A stretch of 24,669 nucleotides of DNA from Fimenecus sp045613585 (GCA_045613585.1 JAZLBG010000030.1:1-24669), one strand, 5' to 3'. Positions 1-7,833 are shown, counted from the stretch's first letter. Numbers and translations: made by a program. The notes: generated from the sequence alone by a model not told the origin.

Positions 1-102
1 ACTTTTACAACAATTATCGTATTCAAACAAAAACAAAACTGACTCCGTTAGAAAAACGAAATCAGTTTGTTGCTTAAAATTTAATTTTCTACACCAAGTA
101 GG

Positions 103-157
103 CTTTTTTGTACTGTCTGCATAACTTGGGGCAGTTCACAAAAAAGGGGGCTTTTTT
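103..157 (+). terminator. Hairpin/terminator region with alternative pairings
   Basis: No gene is seen in 1-306. An A-rich stem AAAAAAG / CTTTTTT (140-146 with 151-157, GGGG loop) looks like a terminator for something upstream of the window. Its left arm also pairs perfectly with CTTTTTTGT at 103-111 (partner ACAAAAAAG 138-146), supported by ACTG/CAGT (112-115 with 132-135). A third helix, CCAAGT 94-99 with ACTTGG 124-129, would exclude that pairing. This could be a simple terminator or an attenuator; the sequence alone does not decide. Confidence 0.4.
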
Positions 158-224
158 ATGTGAATCAATTAATTATCATATTTTTTATAAACTTTAATTT
201 AAAATAAAAAAATATGATGATTTT

Positions 225-260
225 TGTCACAAACTATAAAGATAAAACGATAAATTATAG
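225..260 (+). promoter_or_regulatory. Shared promoter element, copy A (TGTCACA-N16-CGAT)
   Basis: TGTCACA at 225-231, 16 nt, CGAT at 248-251, then AAATTATAG. The same arrangement stands before the other three plus-strand units of the left island (2234, 3299, 5482). The element begins about 80 nt before the 307 start codon. The hexamers do not fit a 17-nt-spaced sigma-A promoter, but they match the TGTCACA / CGTC-type layout described for ECF41-group sigma factors. That the element is the promoter is inferred. Confidence 0.65.
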
Positions 261-306
261 TTAGGGTTATATTAATTCAAAAAACTAATGAAGGGTTCGT
301 TTACTA

Positions 307-933
307 ATGGAATTTATTTCTCAGGTATTTTCTATTATTGCTATTGTTGCATTTTTTTCTGGGTTCTATTATATGAACAAGGATGAACAAATGTATAAAA
401 TAATTTCATGGACTTTAACGGGAGTTTCTCTATTTATATCCATAATTCCTATATTTCAAAAGAATAATACAAAACCTGAAAATGATACTACAACCACCAC
501 ACTTGTTGAAGAACTCCCTTCAACAACCCTGTCTTTTGATAATGTTGTCACTACCACAACACGGACCACGACTACTACTGAACCAACTACCACTGAAGAA
601 ACTACATATCAAAATAAATACAACTATATTGTTCTTCAGGACAATATGATAATAGGACACATTTCTTCCAAAAACAAAGAACTACATCAATCCTATTCTC
701 CACCTAAAACTGGACGCTATCGTTTAGATTTTGAAATTTCAAATGTTGAAAACAACTATTATGTTGTTATCAAAAACTCGACTGGAGAAGCAATAGATAG
801 TGCATATTATTCTGATAAGGGAATGACGGTAAAAGAATTAAAAAAGAATGAACAATATACTATTATTGTTACAGCCAACAATTTTGACACACCTTTTGAC
901 TTTACAATAAAAATTAATCTTCCAGACAATTAA
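307..933 (+). CDS. Membrane-anchored protein with Thr-rich linker and one beta-sandwich-like domain
   Basis: 208 residues. Two hydrophobic helices at the N-terminus (about 3-22 and 33-50) are followed by a low-complexity Thr-rich linker (about 60-100). A C-terminal domain (about 107-208) carries the alternating pattern GHIS...YSPPKTGRYRLDF...GMTVKELKKNEQYTIIV. That pattern is typical of bacterial pre-peptidase C-terminal (PPC)-like beta sandwiches; the family call is by pattern only. The same unit occurs three times in the next gene, which starts 14 nt downstream, so the pair forms an operon behind promoter copy A. The linker and domain are probably outside the cell, tethered by the helices. 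The ATG at 307 has only a weak AAGGG upstream. No enzymatic motif is visible and the function is unknown. Confidence 0.75.
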   Translation: MEFISQVFSIIAIVAFFSGFYYMNKDEQMYKIISWTLTGVSLFISIIPIFQKNNTKPENDTTTTTLVEELPSTTLSFDNVVTTTTRTTTTTEPTTTEETTYQNKYNYIVLQDNMIIGHISSKNKELHQSYSPPKTGRYRLDFEISNVENNYYVVIKNSTGEAIDSAYYSDKGMTVKELKKNEQYTIIVTANNFDTPFDFTIKINLPDN

Positions 934-947
934 AGGAGCATCTCTTC

Positions 948-2078
948 ATGAAAACATATAAAAAACTTATTTATGTTTTGGTCTTAATTATAATAATTGT
1001 ATGTTCACTCTGTTCATGCACCCAGAATACACCAATATCTCATATCACTACAACAAATAATACCACAAGCCATCAAACTGAACCAGATGATACCATCGTT
1101 ACTGGTGGTACTCAACCTCCTGACTTTTCTACTACTACAACAACAGAGCCCGAAGAAGAACAACCTCCGTTTCTAACTAATCCTTTTAATGGCAACATTG
1201 ATTACGAGGACAAGCTTATCGAAAGGCTCTTTCTCGCCCCTGTATCAGGCATATATCGTTTTGACTTCGAACTAACAACTGATGCTAATGCATATTTCAA
1301 ATTCATTATAAAAGACCAAACAAACTTAGTATTAAAAGAAGAATATGACATAAACAATTTCAAAGGTATAACAGTTAAACTTGAGGAAAACAAGACATAT
1401 CAAATATTTATTGAACAACAAAAAGGTTTTTCTGAATTTATTATGAATATTGGTATTCCTAATCCAATTCAAACAATCAACAAAAACTTCGTTAAAGGTT
1501 CGTTAAATTATATCGATAAACTTGATTGTTATACTTACACTGCACCAGAAGATGGAATGTATAGATTTGATTTAACTCCTAATGATTATACCTTGCAATA
1601 TCATGTGAAACTTGAAGAATCAACTAAACTTTTAATTAAAGAAGAATATTTTCAAGGTCCTGATGGGATTACCGCCAAATTAGTTAAAGGAAAAACCTAT
1701 TTCCTTAGCATTAAGCAAAGAGAAAATTTTGCTGATTATGAGCTGAAGATAGGAGTGCCAAAAGAAAAAACAAGTATAACAGACAATAAAATTTTAGGTA
1801 ATATTTCTTTTATTGGACAACAAGATATTTATGAAATATCTATAACTCAAACTGGAAAATATACTTTCACATTTGATTTGTCAGATGCAAATACATCATT
1901 AAGACTGAAAATTTTCAGTTCAAAAAATGAAAATGTATTTGAAACAAACGATATACGTCATAAAGAAAATGAAGATATAATCCTTAACAGCGATGAAAAG
2001 TATACTGTTTATGTTGAACAAAAAAATGGTATGTGTCAATACGACATCACCTTTTCTTTTAAAGAAGCATTAAAATAA
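948..2078 (+). CDS. Putative lipoprotein with three tandem PPC-like repeats
   Basis: 376 residues. Lys-rich start, hydrophobic helix and the lipobox-like LCSC near residue 24 give a lipoprotein signal peptide, so the mature protein should be lipid-anchored on the outer face. A Thr/Glu-rich linker (about 30-75) precedes three repeats of about 90-95 residues (roughly 80-172, 178-272, 280-372). Each has the plan G(N/S)I/L.....YxxxAPxxGxYRFDF...GITxKLxxxKTYxxxIEQ. The repeats resemble PPC/beta-sandwich binding modules rather than enzymes. The preceding gene carries one copy, so the two probably act as a surface pair. RBS AAGGAG about 10 nt upstream of the ATG. A terminator follows at 2159-2193. 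No catalytic residues recognised; ligand unknown. Confidence 0.8.
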   Translation: MKTYKKLIYVLVLIIIIVCSLCSCTQNTPISHITTTNNTTSHQTEPDDTIVTGGTQPPDFSTTTTTEPEEEQPPFLTNPFNGNIDYEDKLIERLFLAPVSGIYRFDFELTTDANAYFKFIIKDQTNLVLKEEYDINNFKGITVKLEENKTYQIFIEQQKGFSEFIMNIGIPNPIQTINKNFVKGSLNYIDKLDCYTYTAPEDGMYRFDLTPNDYTLQYHVKLEESTKLLIKEEYFQGPDGITAKLVKGKTYFLSIKQRENFADYELKIGVPKEKTSITDNKILGNISFIGQQDIYEISITQTGKYTFTFDLSDANTSLRLKIFSSKNENVFETNDIRHKENEDIILNSDEKYTVYVEQKNGMCQYDITFSFKEALK

Positions 2079-2158
2079 TAGGAAACATGAACACAAGGGG
2101 CTGGTTCTTCTGTATTCAATGAATCTAGTAACTAAAACTTAATATTTACAATAAAACA

Positions 2159-2193
2159 GGACGAGGTTACTGAAGAATCTCGCCCAGTTTTTT
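2159..2193 (+). terminator. Intrinsic terminator after the lipoprotein gene
   Basis: GGACGAG (2159-2165) pairs with CTCGCCC (2179-2185) with one A/C mismatch; loop of 13 nt; six T residues at 2188-2193. It separates the first operon from the next promoter element. The rest of 2079-2317 holds only that promoter copy. Confidence 0.65.
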
Positions 2194-2233
2194 CTTGCCC
2201 TATTTTACACTTTCTACAAATTTTTACATTTTC

Positions 2234-2265
2234 CATCACAAAACATCCAATTTTTACGATTTATA
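2234..2265 (+). promoter_or_regulatory. Shared promoter element, copy B (CATCACA-N16-CGAT)
   Basis: CATCACA at 2234-2240, 16 nt, CGAT at 2257-2260, directly followed by TTATAAT. It differs from the other three copies only in the first two bases of the upstream box (CATCACA for TGTCACA). The start codon of the 2318 gene lies 61 nt after the CGAT. Confidence 0.6.
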
Positions 2266-2317
2266 ATATAGGGTTAAATAAGTATTACAATTAAACTAAA
2301 AGAAAGGAATTTTCTAT

Positions 2318-3079
2318 ATGAACTTGATTATTAAGAACCTTATTAAAAAAATTGGATATAAATTTAAATGGGAAAATCTATTTTCTAATATATATGACAT
2401 AATAACAATAATTGCTGTTGTAATAGCAGAAGGATTTGGAATTGCTTGGTACATATTAAGAGATAATGAAAAATCAATGATTCTTTTACTAATATCAATG
2501 GTATTTGTTATTATTGCTGAAGTTGCTACTGGATTTTATAGTTGTGATTATAATGAGCATATTAAATTACAAGGGAATCTCCATGAAAGATTGATTTTGG
2601 TAAGAACGGAATTATACAATCACCAAATATTGAATATTAAAAATCGACACGATATCAAAGTTTTTTCATCTCTCGCAAAAGAAAACTATAATGGGAAATT
2701 TAGTTCGATTAAATACTTAAAAAAAACTGCTGATAATATAGTGAAAGTGTTGATGATACCTACCGTGCTGGCAGTAATTAGCTATATATTGAAAGATGAG
2801 ACAGAAACAAATACATTAGAATCAAAGTTGATTTTTAGCTTGGTTTTATTGTTTTTGACAATATGGCTTATTATTATGTATAACATGTTTTTTGAATTGA
2901 TTAAGTCAGTCATTAAACTTGCAAATGTTAAAAAAAGTATATTTATATCTGATTTGGAGCTGCTTTCGAATTTTGAAATAAACGAGCTTCCTTTGTCACA
3001 AGATGAAGCAAACGAAGTGGAAAGACAATATTCTGTGGTTGATGTTTCAATTACAAATAACATAACAATTAATTCATAA
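2318..3079 (+). CDS. Four-helix integral membrane protein of unknown function
   Basis: 253 residues. Two N-terminal hydrophobic segments (about 26-48 and 53-72), a charged, probably cytoplasmic stretch (about 75-138), two further hydrophobic segments (about 141-158 and 167-190), and a polar C-terminal tail with DEANEVERQYSVVDV. This 2TM-soluble-2TM layout is loosely reminiscent of small effector membrane proteins such as the SLATT class, but I see no motif that proves membership. RBS AAAGGA is well placed before the ATG. It is a single gene with its own copy of the shared promoter; no terminator is obvious before the next small ORF. Function not recognised. Confidence 0.7.
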   Translation: MNLIIKNLIKKIGYKFKWENLFSNIYDIITIIAVVIAEGFGIAWYILRDNEKSMILLLISMVFVIIAEVATGFYSCDYNEHIKLQGNLHERLILVRTELYNHQILNIKNRHDIKVFSSLAKENYNGKFSSIKYLKKTADNIVKVLMIPTVLAVISYILKDETETNTLESKLIFSLVLLFLTIWLIIMYNMFFELIKSVIKLANVKKSIFISDLELLSNFEINELPLSQDEANEVERQYSVVDVSITNNITINS

Positions 3080-3135
3080 TATTTCAAATTGAAAGCTGCT
3101 GTACTTGTATAACAATATAGAGAAGGAAAAATCAA

Positions 3136-3219
3136 ATGAAAAATAATTTCAAAAGTCATAAGGATTTGATAAATTCTAAAGAGTATAAGGAATATTTCCA
3201 AAATTGTTACATATCATAA
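3136..3219 (+). CDS. Possible 27-residue peptide or broken gene
   Basis: A short ORF starts at an ATG preceded by AGAAGGA and encodes a Lys/Tyr-rich peptide ending in CYIS. After its stop, a shifted frame (about 3218-3290) stays open and encodes a similar Lys/Tyr-rich stretch (HTYSILKKEGFEKYIYYI). It may therefore be a frameshifted remnant. No family recognised. Apart from this ORF and promoter copy C, the 363-nt gap 3080-3442 shows nothing I can identify. Confidence 0.25.
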   Translation: MKNNFKSHKDLINSKEYKEYFQNCYIS

Positions 3220-3298
3220 AATTCATACATATTCTATATTGAAAAAAGAAGGATTTGAAAAGTATATTTATTATATAATTTACAATTAGATAATAAAT

Positions 3299-3330
3299 TG
3301 TCACAAAAAGGTTTTTCGATTCGATATATA
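3299..3330 (+). promoter_or_regulatory. Shared promoter element, copy C (TGTCACA-N16-CGAT)
   Basis: TGTCACA at 3299-3305, 16 nt, CGAT at 3322-3325, overlapping ATATATAAT. It lies 121 nt before the metalloprotease start codon, giving that operon the longest leader of the four. Confidence 0.65.
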
Positions 3331-3442
3331 ATATTAGAGATGTAAGCAACAATACTAATGGAAAAAGAGTGTCTTTGCATATTAATAATCGTATATTAAC
3401 TTGTGAATTCTTACATTTTAAAAACATAAAAGGAGCTTTTTA

Positions 3443-4045
3443 ATGAATAATGCTAGTGAACTCAAGAATCTTACAGTAAATGAATTTTTTAAAAAATGCA
3501 ATATTGGAAATATTTTGCCGATTTCATTCGATAATATTTCTAAAGACTTTAATGTAATCATAAAAGGAATGGATTTTAAACTGCTACAAAATGACCCTCA
3601 AATAGAAGCCATTATGCAAGGAAAAGGCACTATTTTAGGTATGGCTGCAGTTACTGAAAATGGAAATACAGATTCTGCGGAGATTTTTTACAATAATAAT
3701 GTTGAAATTAGTATTCCTACGCAAAGATTTATCATTGCACATGAGTTGGGGCACATTATTAATCATTTTGATATTATGAAAAATGGGGTGCGTGTTGCTG
3801 AATTTTGTCATGGAGATTTAGATGATTGTGCGAATATAATTGAAACTTCTTGTCAAAGCGACTTGCATGAAGTTATTTGCAATAAGTTTGCTCGAGATTT
3901 TTTGATACCAACCGACCTCTTGCAAAATTTTATTAACCTTTTTGGTGCAAATAATAAAAACTTGTTAAGTGATTTATCAAATCTATTTTTAGTTCCTGAA
4001 ACAGAAATGGAAATTAAATTGAAGGAGATTGGTTGCATTGCTTGA
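3443..4045 (+). CDS. ImmA/IrrE-family metalloprotease (peptidase M78-like)
   Basis: 200 residues. The zinc-protease core is visible: RFIIAHELGHIINH gives HELGH (H100, E101, H104), and LHEVICNKFARDFLIP supplies the downstream Glu (E143) and the A-x-FLIP signature of the ImmA/IrrE group. Members of this family are intracellular and usually cleave a helix-turn-helix repressor, as ImmA does with ImmR and IrrE with DdrO, to switch on mobile-element or stress genes. The usual partner HTH gene or N-terminal HTH domain is absent here. Instead the gene overlaps a small membrane-protein gene by 8 nt and is followed by a Cys-cluster protein. RBS AAAAGGAG precedes the ATG. Family assignment is firm; the target is unknown. 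Confidence 0.88.
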   Translation: MNNASELKNLTVNEFFKKCNIGNILPISFDNISKDFNVIIKGMDFKLLQNDPQIEAIMQGKGTILGMAAVTENGNTDSAEIFYNNNVEISIPTQRFIIAHELGHIINHFDIMKNGVRVAEFCHGDLDDCANIIETSCQSDLHEVICNKFARDFLIPTDLLQNFINLFGANNKNLLSDLSNLFLVPETEMEIKLKEIGCIA

Positions 4046-4496
4046 TAATAGTTCTAACAATATAAATGATTTGTATAATATAATAAAAAAGACTGCAGAT
4101 GAAAATACAACTTTAATTAATAGATCAAGCCCACCGATTAGCCCTCAAGACGTTTTGTTGGGTTCCTTTAATAGAGAACAAAGTTCTAAATTTATATTTC
4201 GTATTATCCTAATAATAGGTCTGTTAATATTTTTATTTGTTCAACTTGTTTTTATGAACAAATTGTATTACGATACTAATATGTCTTTGCTCTTATTAAA
4301 AGATGTTGACAAAGTTCTAGCACTAAACTTTTTTGATTTATATTCAGAAATTTTGGATAATATAAAATTTTACATAGGAGCAACACTGTCAGAGTTTATT
4401 GCGATGTTATATTTTATTGTTAGATGGGGATTTGATACAACTATCCAGGATTTATTCTCTGGTTTGTTCAAAAAAAATAAAAGAAAGAAGAAGTAG
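4038..4496 (+). CDS. Small two-helix membrane protein in the metalloprotease operon
   Basis: About 152 residues from a TTG start at 4038, chosen because AAGGAG at 4022-4027 sits 10 nt upstream; an in-frame TTG at 4029 is too close to that site. A polar N-terminal half (to about 50) is followed by a hydrophobic helix (about 52-72), a short loop, a second helix (about 108-126) and a very basic tail (KKNKRKKK). The start overlaps the protease stop by 8 nt, so translation is probably coupled. It may be the protease's membrane partner, sensor or substrate; this is inference. No family recognised. Confidence 0.65.
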   Translation: MLDNSSNNINDLYNIIKKTADENTTLINRSSPPISPQDVLLGSFNREQSSKFIFRIILIIGLLIFLFVQLVFMNKLYYDTNMSLLLLKDVDKVLALNFFDLYSEILDNIKFYIGATLSEFIAMLYFIVRWGFDTTIQDLFSGLFKKNKRKKK

Positions 4497-4506
4497 GATA
4501 CAGCAA

Positions 4507-5223
4507 ATGCCGAGAATTATTTCATTGGAACTTGATAAATTACATGGCTTTTTGCGTATGGGACACTTTGTGGATAGAGGAATTGCCCCTTGCGTAAGAA
4601 GTAAACAACTAATTAATATAGATGGTTTATCAAAAGATTACTATACAGTCAAAGCGGTTAAGGAAAATAATACTTGTGATAAAAACTGTAAAGAATCAAA
4701 GTTGAAAGATTGTTCCAGTTGCACAACATTTGATCCATTTCTTGACTTTAATTTGCCAATTATAAAGGAAATTACTGTAAAAGAAATTAGCAATTGGACA
4801 AGCAAATTGTTAAAAGAAGATTCAGATTATAATTTTTTCTATTACAAATACTTTGAAGCGACTAGTTTTGGAAAATTAATTATTCATCAAGATTATTATT
4901 GTATAGAAAAAGTTTGTGGAGAGAATACGGATTATACAATTCAAAATGATTTTCTTTGGAAAGATGATGAGTTTCCAAACCACTATAACACTTTTTCCAA
5001 AGCGGAATGTGAATGTATTGTGAATTTTGGGAGTAAAATTGGTAAAGAAATGTCACTATATTTGCAATCTGGATATTCAATAATTATGGATTTTGCTTTT
5101 ACAAGTAAAAATTACTTTTCAAATAAACTATTTCCTGAAACGAATCTGTTATTTTATGGAATGCGAAGTGCATACAATATGCAGAACCCCGTAAATACAT
5201 TAGCGTTATTAAATAAAAAATAA
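4507..5223 (+). CDS. Cys-cluster protein, third gene of the metalloprotease operon
   Basis: 238 residues from the ATG at 4507, 10 nt after the preceding stop. A longer reading from 4399 would lie inside the upstream gene and is less likely. Residues 57-72 contain C-x3-C-x7-C-x2-C (C57, C61, C69, C72), a plausible metal-binding cluster. The rest is mixed alpha/beta with many aromatic residues and no membrane helix. No family recognised. Its place behind an ImmA/IrrE-type protease and a membrane protein suggests a regulatory or toxin-like role, but nothing in the sequence proves it. Confidence 0.7.
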   Translation: MPRIISLELDKLHGFLRMGHFVDRGIAPCVRSKQLINIDGLSKDYYTVKAVKENNTCDKNCKESKLKDCSSCTTFDPFLDFNLPIIKEITVKEISNWTSKLLKEDSDYNFFYYKYFEATSFGKLIIHQDYYCIEKVCGENTDYTIQNDFLWKDDEFPNHYNTFSKAECECIVNFGSKIGKEMSLYLQSGYSIIMDFAFTSKNYFSNKLFPETNLLFYGMRSAYNMQNPVNTLALLNKK

Positions 5224-5432
5224 GTGAGAGGGTTGCTTCTATAAAAAAATATACATACAGTTATTGGTATAGGTTTAGGTTATAAAAAATCCTCTCTTGT
5301 TGAAATATAAAATATAATAGAAGGGGTGTTTTAATTGTTAAAGAAATTTATGATAGTCAGGGAGCGATTCTGCGATTGCCACTCCGACAAACGAATAATC
5401 CAATATTTAAAATTTTATATCTCAAAACAAAA

Positions 5433-5461
5433 CCGATGGTTTCCCACCATCGGCTATTTTT
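5433..5461 (+). terminator. Strong intrinsic terminator before promoter copy D
   Basis: CCGATGGT (5433-5440), TTCCC loop, ACCATCGG (5446-5453), then CTATTTTTTT. The gap 5224-5594 holds this terminator, promoter copy D, and a segment at about 5325-5430 less AT-rich than its surroundings, with AGAAGGGG and an open TTG frame that runs into the terminator. I do not support that frame as a gene; a short RNA ending at this terminator is possible. Confidence 0.8.
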
Positions 5462-5481
5462 TTGAAAAAACACCAATATTT

Positions 5482-5515
5482 TGTCACAAACTGTCAATTT
5501 TTTGCGATATATAAA
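5482..5515 (+). promoter_or_regulatory. Shared promoter element, copy D (TGTCACA-N16-CGAT)
   Basis: TGTCACA at 5482-5488, 16 nt, CGAT at 5505-5508, overlapping ATATAAATTAG. It lies 90 nt before the start of the PIN-domain gene and directly after a terminator, as expected for a promoter. Confidence 0.65.
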
Positions 5516-5594
5516 TTAGATAGGATGTTTTAATTAAGTAAAAGGAAACGTTTGTATAGATTTGTTTATAAAAGAAAACTGTGAGGTTTAATTT

Positions 5595-7736
5595 ATGGGA
5601 AATGAAAATTTTAAATATGCTTATTTTGCTTTAATCAAAGCTAATATTGATAACGAATATAATGAAGCAATGTTGCAGTTTATTCTTTATGTTATTAAGA
5701 AAAAACATTATGATGAAATTGATGTTGAAATACTTTGCAAAGACTTTGAAAAAATTATTGGGTTTGTAATACCATACTTTCCAATGAAAAAATTATTAAC
5801 TGAAGCATTAAAAGACGGATTTATTGAATATACTAAGGATAAGAAATATATTCCAAACTTTAGTAATATTGATAAGAGTGTTTTTATGAATGACATTAAT
5901 AATGAAAACAAAAAGTTTACTGCTTTGCTTCGAGATTTTAAAAGTTTTGTTTTAAGAACTAATAATGAAAGTTTAACAGATGACGATGCTGATAAAATTA
6001 TCTCAAGTTTTATTGAAGAACAAGGTATGTTACTTTTTAACGAAAAGGATAATTATTTTAATAGTTGTCATGAAGAATATTTGTTTGCAAAATATTTAGA
6101 AGAATTATATTTGAAGGATAGCAGCCAATTTGAGTATATTAATGAATTGATAGTGGGCAGATTACTTTCAGAGTATCTTCTTTATACTGAGGATGATAAA
6201 GAATACTTAAGTGATGTAACTGTATATTTAGATACTGGTTTTGTTTTCAGGTTGCTTGGTATAGATGGGTTAAATCGCAAAGAAATTTATAATCAATTAT
6301 TAAGGCAAATGCAATCTTTGGGTATGAAAATAAAAGTTTATGAACATACTTACAGTGAAATATCTGGAATCATTTTAAATAGTATTCAATGGATTGATAA
6401 CCTTGAATATGACCCAGTTATGTCTAGTGAAACCATAGATTATTTTGTTAGAAATTCTTACACTAAAGAATATGTAGAGGATTATGCTACCAATTTAAGA
6501 AAAACACTTAATGACCTTGGCGTTGAAATAGAAAGTATGTCATATCCACAAAGTGTTCCACAAAACGTAATAAGTGAAATGGACTATTATGATGCTATAG
6601 TCAATCAATATAAAGAGAATAATGACGATTTTGATGAAGAAGAAAAAAGAAATACTATTTGGATGGATGCAAAATCTTTCTTTTATACAGACTATCTATC
6701 TAATGGTTTTATAGCAAATAGTATTTCCGATATAAAACATTTATTTGTTACAACCAATTTTTCTTTAGCATTTGCATTGAAAAAACTTTTGTCCGAACGC
6801 AAAAGAATAAATGACTATGGTATTCCGTTCTGCGTAACAGATAGTTTTTTAGGTGTCGTATTATGGAAAACCGCACCAGATAAAATTGCAGATTATACTC
6901 GCAATCGATTAATGGTTGCTATGAATGCCGCATTCTTACCTAAAGAAGCATTATTAGAAAAACTTGTTTCTTCACTAGAAAAATGTGTCGATGCTGGTAA
7001 AATTTCACCAGAAGAATGCTACATGTTGAAAACAACCCATTTAGCACATAAATATCTAATGGATATTACGAAAGGTGACCCAGAACTGTTCACTCAACAA
7101 ACACCTTTAGAAATTCTTCAAGCAATACACAATGAGGGTAAAGAAGAAGGATTTCAAGAAGGTATTCAAGTTGAACGAGAAAAAGCGAATAAGGAAATTG
7201 AGTCTATTAGCAACAAATTAGATGCGAAAGATAAAGAAAATCAAAATCTTCAACGTAAGGATATTGACCAGCAAATTGTAATTTCCGAATTGAAAAAAAG
7301 AATAGCAATTCAAGATAAATCAAATGCCGAAGAGAATTATGCAAGTATTGAAAAACATGAAAAAATTGCATATAATAAAGCAAAGAAACATAAAAGAAAT
7401 TTAGGCATAATATATATAGCTTTTTTAATCATATATGCACTTGTAGGCGTTTATTTCTGGACTGTTTCAAAAAAATATGACCTCTTTTCTTTATACACTT
7501 TTTTAGCCCCGGTAGTATTTGCTGTTATAACTTATGCGTATTTTGCCATTACTGGAAAAAGTTTTAATATATTTAAATGGACAGATAACATTGTTAAGCA
7601 ACAACAAGAAAAGTATTTTGCAAAAAACAATATAAAACTTGAGCAAAAGGAACAACTAAGTTATACAATAAATGAATTATCAAAAGATATTGATAAGCAT
7701 AATAGAACTTCTGAAGAATTATTAACTAAACGATAA
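5595..7736 (+). CDS. Large PIN-like nuclease candidate with coiled coil and two C-terminal membrane helices
   Basis: 713 residues. Residues 1-205 are helical and charged. VTVYLDTGFVFRLLG (D213), TYSEIS (E255), WMDAKS (D358) and FVTTNFSLA (386-388) follow the order of acidic and T/S-x-N motifs in PIN-domain RNases, though with a long insertion between the second and third. Residues about 515-600 are rich in Glu/Lys/Gln with coiled-coil character. Two hydrophobic helices (about 604-622 and 633-652) precede a Lys-rich tail. The layout suggests an RNA-cleaving or RNA-binding module tethered to the membrane, as seen in several anti-phage and toxin systems. It is transcribed alone from promoter copy D. 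Family is assigned by motif only; activity is inferred. Confidence 0.75.
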   Translation: MGNENFKYAYFALIKANIDNEYNEAMLQFILYVIKKKHYDEIDVEILCKDFEKIIGFVIPYFPMKKLLTEALKDGFIEYTKDKKYIPNFSNIDKSVFMNDINNENKKFTALLRDFKSFVLRTNNESLTDDDADKIISSFIEEQGMLLFNEKDNYFNSCHEEYLFAKYLEELYLKDSSQFEYINELIVGRLLSEYLLYTEDDKEYLSDVTVYLDTGFVFRLLGIDGLNRKEIYNQLLRQMQSLGMKIKVYEHTYSEISGIILNSIQWIDNLEYDPVMSSETIDYFVRNSYTKEYVEDYATNLRKTLNDLGVEIESMSYPQSVPQNVISEMDYYDAIVNQYKENNDDFDEEEKRNTIWMDAKSFFYTDYLSNGFIANSISDIKHLFVTTNFSLAFALKKLLSERKRINDYGIPFCVTDSFLGVVLWKTAPDKIADYTRNRLMVAMNAAFLPKEALLEKLVSSLEKCVDAGKISPEECYMLKTTHLAHKYLMDITKGDPELFTQQTPLEILQAIHNEGKEEGFQEGIQVEREKANKEIESISNKLDAKDKENQNLQRKDIDQQIVISELKKRIAIQDKSNAEENYASIEKHEKIAYNKAKKHKRNLGIIYIAFLIIYALVGVYFWTVSKKYDLFSLYTFLAPVVFAVITYAYFAITGKSFNIFKWTDNIVKQQQEKYFAKNNIKLEQKEQLSYTINELSKDIDKHNRTSEELLTKR

Positions 7737-7804
7737 TATTCATATTTTACAATGCATTAAATAAGAAGTTGGTATTTGTTTTAATGAACAAAAAACAAAT
7801 GATT

Positions 7805-7833
7805 AAAAAGTCACTCTTTCGAGTGACTTTTTT
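7805..7833. terminator. Bidirectional terminator between the PIN gene and the tns operon
   Basis: AAAAAGTCACTC (7805-7816), TTTC loop, GAGTGACTTTTTT (7821-7833). T tracts flank the hairpin on both strands, so it can end the plus-strand PIN-gene transcript and the converging minus-strand tns transcript. Confidence 0.8.

Noticed and set aside
5336..5515. TTG-initiated frame after AGAAGGGG
   Set aside because: Runs straight through a strong terminator and promoter copy D; not gene-like.
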